Both the position numbers and the translations under genes were made by a program. The notes below the pieces were generated by a model, which saw only the letters and a program-made list of their open reading frames with translations, had not been told where the DNA came from and ran no database searches. 64,000 bases of DNA, taken from the NCBI GenBank assembly GCA_963969395.1, contig OZ017795.1, positions 13,268,001 to 13,332,000 of the forward strand. Reading direction: 5' to 3'. Positions 59,486 to 64,000 of this stretch are shown piece by piece; within the stretch, counting starts at the first letter, position 1; the number at the start of each line of letters is the position of its first letter. Origin of the DNA: Pseudoscleropodium purum. Lineage: Eukaryota; Streptophyta; Bryopsida; Hypnales; Brachytheciaceae.

Positions 59486-60074
59486 GTTTGTATTGGGATT
59501 TGACAATAGTTGGCACTATAGGAGGAAGGGTGGTTTTAAGGAAGGACGTTTAATACAAAATTACTAAAAGACACTATGATTTTTGTAAAGGTCAAGCTGG
59601 ATAGGAGTGAATAGTGAAAACGAGCAAGCAAGTGTTGTTTGGTCATGTAGATATTGAAAATCCCTTTCGAAGTGTCAAAAGTGCTGCATGTTGACTTCAA
59701 AATGTATTTTTAGAATGAATTAATTGCATTGCCAAGCTCCGAAGTTTAAAAAAGTATTTGTAGTGTTGATAGGATATGAGTGCAGTGGAGTGGTCCACTA
59801 AGTCACAATTTCCTTGACATTCATTGAACTACACTAAGTACAACTCATGAAGTTCACAAGAATGGTTAAGTGAAAACATTTTGGTTTCATTGCAATAAAC
59901 AATTTTAGAGAAAGGGAAAACCGAATTAAATGTGATGCGTTTAAAGGGTTTCAGAAGGAGGATGCTGAAGATGAGGTTGAGGTGTGCCGTTCGTCTTCGG
60001 GAAATGTTATAACAAGAATTTCTTGATGGTACATTCTACGACCAAATTTTTTCTTATTTGTCTTGCTAAAATTA
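59486..60074. other. Spacer, no gene seen
   Basis: AT-rich. No exon or structured element was recognised. Confidence 0.4.
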
Positions 60075-60240
60075 ACTTATTGCACAGCCTGTAATGCATG
60101 GATTATGCAGTCACATTGTTTGTCAGCAAACTTGCCTTGTACACCTAGAAATTGTATACAAGTGAAGAGTGCAAGATTCTTATTTGTTCCCAAATTGCCC
60201 TTAGACATGTGTGCCTGCTACCTGAAAGGAATGTGGCTTC
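60075..60240 (+). pseudogene. Possible second PPR relic (weak)
   Basis: Three frames together recall a PPR unit: LHSL, VMHGLCSHIV, FVSKLALYT, then VKSARFLFVPKLPLDMC, which resembles the '.A R .(L/V)F DK(L/M)P.RD' turn of plant PPR proteins. Stops and frame changes are frequent. The call depends on reading across frames and may be chance. Confidence 0.25.
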
Positions 60241-62261
60241 TGTTGTGGCTCTATGAAATGCATTTTCTATTTATTGAATAAGACATTGGAAGACGAAAAC
60301 AGATGCTCCATTGTTAGAAAATGTAATTAAGTTCTTAAATTTGGGTGTCATCTTAATCAAGCTAGAGTGGCTGAAGCATTTACTTGGAGGTTTAAAATAA
60401 GAGAAATTCAACAATATCTTCTATATAAGAAAGAGAGAGAAGAAAAAAATGGAAATGGAGGACGATGAAGCAAAAAATTTGGAAGAGTGGATAGTGAACA
60501 TTGTTCATGAAGACATAAAAGTCTTTGGTAAGGAAATACTCATGCATGGTATGCAGGCTTTCAGTGTGTAACATGCTATGTAGTTTTGCCATGTCCATAG
60601 TCTTTGTTGTAGTGGAGCTTTTCCTTTCATGAATTGTGAGTTCGGCAATACTACAGAAGGAGCGGCAAATCTCTTCTTCTTTCTTTGGAAACTCAGAAGT
60701 AGACAATTTGGAATACAAACTCAAAATCTATTGCAAATTTTGGAGAGAGTCTGTGAGAACTCTTGGCGTTGGCAATTCCAAAGGTGCAGTTGTCATAGAG
60801 AGCAAGTGAAATGTAAGTGGTTTCATAAAAAACTTCTTTTTAGACAAGTTTGTATGAAATATGTTGTTTCTTTTTATTGTCATTCTATTATGCATATCCT
60901 TAAAAAAAATTGAATTAGAGGGTAGTATTCATTGACGTTGATATTTGAAACATAAAGCATACGACGATGGAGGATGCACAAGGACAAATCATTCTGTGGC
61001 CACAACATTTATTGCACATATAATAGCATAATCAGTGTGAGTGTTCACAATGGTTGCAATCTATAGAAGTGAATTGCAAAACGCTTGTGTACTCATCAGA
61101 AAGAGACAAGCTCTAGTAGTTTGAGTTTCTATGTACAAAGTATTTACAATAGAATAAGGACTGCGTACTCTAAGTATGTGCTACGAAGTTTGTATTCCAA
61201 TATGTTCCAATGTACTTTGCTAGTTAGTTTTCATGAAATGCTAGTGTCTAGATTTCAAGATATGAAGTTTAGGTGATTATCTAGTACGAAGAATTGTAAT
61301 GGAGACCATGGCAATGGAAGGAATGACCCATTGTTGTGGCATAGTGTAAGTGCTAACAATGTGTGAATTCAAGTAACCGCTGTAGAAATTGAAATAATGT
61401 TTTAGTAGTTTCTAGGCAAATAAGCAATTTCCATTGCTAAAATAAATAATTTTTTTTTCGATTTCCATTTTATGCAATCCTATACTAGTAAATTCCGTGT
61501 CATTAAATAAATGTGATGTTACAAAAATTAAAAATTAAAGAATTTCCAATGCACTAGATGATGGACACATATGTAATCCACCTTCCGTCAATTTCACATG
61601 ATCTAGAGACCTACAAAGCTGCTCTTAAGACTTACAATGCTCCCATTTAAGCATATTACTACCAAAAAAGATCTGTATTGAGTATTTGTAAGTGATAGTT
61701 GTCAAAATATCCGAAAAGAAATAAAAATCCACGGCAATAAAATTATAGAAAAAAGTTTCCTTAAAAGATGATACGTAAAAGACAAATAATGGACCTTTAG
61801 TTATGGCCAATAAGGCATGTCCTAGATACAACCTTTTTAGTCATAATTATTAAAAAGTCTTGCATGTTTAGTAAGCTTTCTTTTGCTGAAAATCAAGCTT
61901 AAAGGACTTCATTCTCTAGTAGTGTGGTGATTTTCAAGCTTTTTCTTATATAAGAGTATGTTCATGTAACATCAATTGGTGTTTATATTCATTTAGATGT
62001 TTTTTGGACTTGTTTTAGTTGTTTGAGACTAAAGTAAACTACCCCATTACAAACAAAATGACTAGTGCAATATACTACTACTATCTACAAATTGTGGAAA
62101 TAAATTTCAGTAGTTGACAAGTATAAGAAACAACATGATAATTGAAAAAATAATTCTTGGACTTCATGTGATTTTAAAATTCTTTTTATAGAAAGATATT
62201 GAAATTCCAATTGATTTGTTGAACTTATTTTGGATATCATATGAATTAATTATAACTTTTT
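60241..62261. other. AT-rich spacer, no gene supported
   Basis: Open frames at 60,392-60,724 (minus) and 60,629-60,913 (plus) overlap on opposite strands and show no known domain. The rest is AT-rich with frequent stops. Confidence 0.4.
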
Positions 62262-62648
62262 ACATTTCAACTAGTGGATTTCTCAAACTATGCCCTAATT
62301 TTGATGTACAATGCCATCTAGAAAGTAAAGTAACCCTTGTGACTATTTTGTAGGGTGGTCTTTTTATATTCTACCTCTTATCTCAGATTAGCAAGTTGAT
62401 TTGAAGAAGATTTTTTTTAGAATTGGAAAAGTGATATTTTCAAGAATGTAACAATGACTAACTTGCTCAAAATTATCAACTATATTCAATAAACTAATGA
62501 GTTTAGTAGTTTCAATTTTGTGCAAAAACTTTATAGAGGTTACGTTAGGCTTCCTAGATGGCATTGTGCATGGATTGAATATTTGGAATGGAGTGTTTAC
62601 TTCTTTTTTAGGGCATGGTTTCAGATAGACACTTCAGTTGGAATTACG
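62262..62648. repeat. Foldback element, diverged
   Basis: ATGCCCTAA and ACAATGCCATCTAG in the left arm (62,262-62,340) reappear reverse-complemented as TTAGGGCAT and CTAGATGGCATTGT in the right arm (62,536-62,648). The outer part TTTCAACTAG / CAGTTGGAAT also pairs. The right arm has an insertion of about 25 bases. Confidence 0.65.
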
Positions 62649-64000
62649 TATGTCTACCTTATTGATAAATGATTGAATCTAGATTCCACAAATCTAGAAA
62701 TTTGAATTGGTATTACAATTGATTTGTTGAAATTCCAACTCCGCTTAAGTTTCAAGGCACTATAATTTTCCTCATGCATCGATCTGGATGTTTGCCATAG
62801 TTACTAAGCATCAAGATGTTGAATTCAGCCTTATAACTTTTGACCAATTCATTCCAAAAGGTTACCCTTGCAAAGCAAGGGAAAAATGGAGGGATACATA
62901 AACTTCGTTCTTGAGTGTTCCTCTGCCATTTGGAACTACGGATGGAGTCAATGGACACACTCATTACGTACCCTAGGTGATTTCAAATAAAATTCCAAAT
63001 AGAATTCTTCAATTTTCATTTCCAATTTGGATTGAAAAATAGATTCTAGTTGCTCAATTTCTAATAGAATTCCAACGACTAATTTTCCAGATGTTGAATT
63101 CCAAATAGAATTCTTTATACAATTGGTGTTCCTTGTTCTCTATCGTTTTAGACCTTGCTTGTGCTTGGGATATGCTTGTGGTCACATGCCTTATCTGCGC
63201 CTGCTCCACGACAGTAGCGATGACAAAAGACAAAGGAATAGAAGAATTTGCACCTACCTACACATAGGACAGTTGCTCAAACAGAGGCTTTGTGATAGAA
63301 TGATTCATTGAATTCCCAAAAAAGGCGTTGTTTGAATAACAATCCACAATGCAACTCTCCCTTGGTTCTACAAGGGATCAAATTAATACTCCGTACATTT
63401 GAATTGGTGTGGGTGTCTTTCTTTTTATACTGTCTCCTGTTCTTATAAAATGTTTGTGGAATTGGTTGTTCTTTAGCTCATTTGGATGTAGTGTACAATG
63501 CACACCAATCTAACTTGCTTTGGGAATTGGGAGTATTTTATGATTTGGTGAGGTTGAGGATAGTGCCCAGCATTGGGGTTTGCTTTTTATCTCTATTTTT
63601 TGCACTTGCCTAACATAATTTGAGTTTCTAATTCGTGGATTGTGTCAATGAATTGAGTTTGGTTATTCTTAACTCATCTTCTAAGCATACTTGGTACGTG
63701 GAGTGTTGGTGCAAAGATCAATATGGTTGTATACTATCTTCTTGAAGAGTGCTAATCGCTTGGTGCAAAGACACTGTTCAAGATGTCCTACAGCTTGAAG
63801 CAGTCATTTGTTAGCAAAACCATGGCTAAGCAAAAGGAATCCAATAGGACGTTGAATGTCACAATTTTGGAGCCTTGCTAGAATCACGCACATTAAGTTA
63901 ACGAAATTGACCATTCATAAAATTCGTTGAAAGTACAAGTACCTAGATCAGCCTTTGGAGGCTCACTAATTTGAACAGGACTAGTGATCCCAAAACTAGT
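62649..64000. other. AT-rich spacer to window end
   Basis: No gene recognised. A 62-codon plus frame at 63,123-63,311 has no motif. AATTCCAAATAGAATTC-type strings recur at 62,987-63,110, giving a short irregular repeat. Confidence 0.4.

Overview
This window looks like nuclear DNA of a land plant, most likely a bryophyte (moss or liverwort). The signs are short GT-AG introns, a plant-type TAF1 with one bromodomain, an A-type plant P450, PPR-DYW relics, AACCCTA-type telo-boxes near gene starts, and a broken ENA-type cation ATPase (a class kept in bryophytes and fungi, absent from flowering plants). The species cannot be fixed from sequence alone. Protein names rest on reading motifs by eye; no search was run.

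Layout. 1-4,200: AT-rich spacer with two large foldback (inverted-repeat) elements. 4,423-6,315 (minus): two adjacent ORFs, a three-span membrane protein of a plant family of unknown function and a 140-aa protein starting 28 bases past its stop. 6,316-11,422: mostly empty, with one dispersed repeat pair. 11,423-14,246 (minus): a multi-exon gene for a basic, probably plastid-targeted, membrane-anchored protein with two possible 3' ends. 17,708-31,248 (plus): the main gene, TAF1, the largest TFIID subunit; 21 coding exons were resolved that join in frame to about 2,076 codons. 32,740-34,842: ENA ATPase pseudogene. 36,680-38,460: decayed Ty3/gypsy-like Gag-protease segment. 42,448-46,800: two GC-rich repeat blocks around a frameshifted kinase-like gene, beside a second decayed ORF; this may be a mobile unit. 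49,363-51,805: intact four-exon cytochrome P450. 56,051-57,045: three-exon Asterix/PAT10-type ER protein. 57,466-58,000: PPR-DYW pseudogene. 58,503-59,020: a complete MITE with TTA target duplications. 59-64 kb: tandem repeats, another foldback, no gene.

The genes share no obvious pathway: TAF1 acts in Pol II initiation, Asterix in ER membrane-protein biogenesis, and the P450 in oxidative metabolism. The sharpest contrast is between GC-balanced genes and AT-rich spacers dominated by foldback elements. The most unusual object is the kinase-like gene with HxD and DWG catalytic motifs, split by a one-base frameshift and bracketed by GC-rich repeats.
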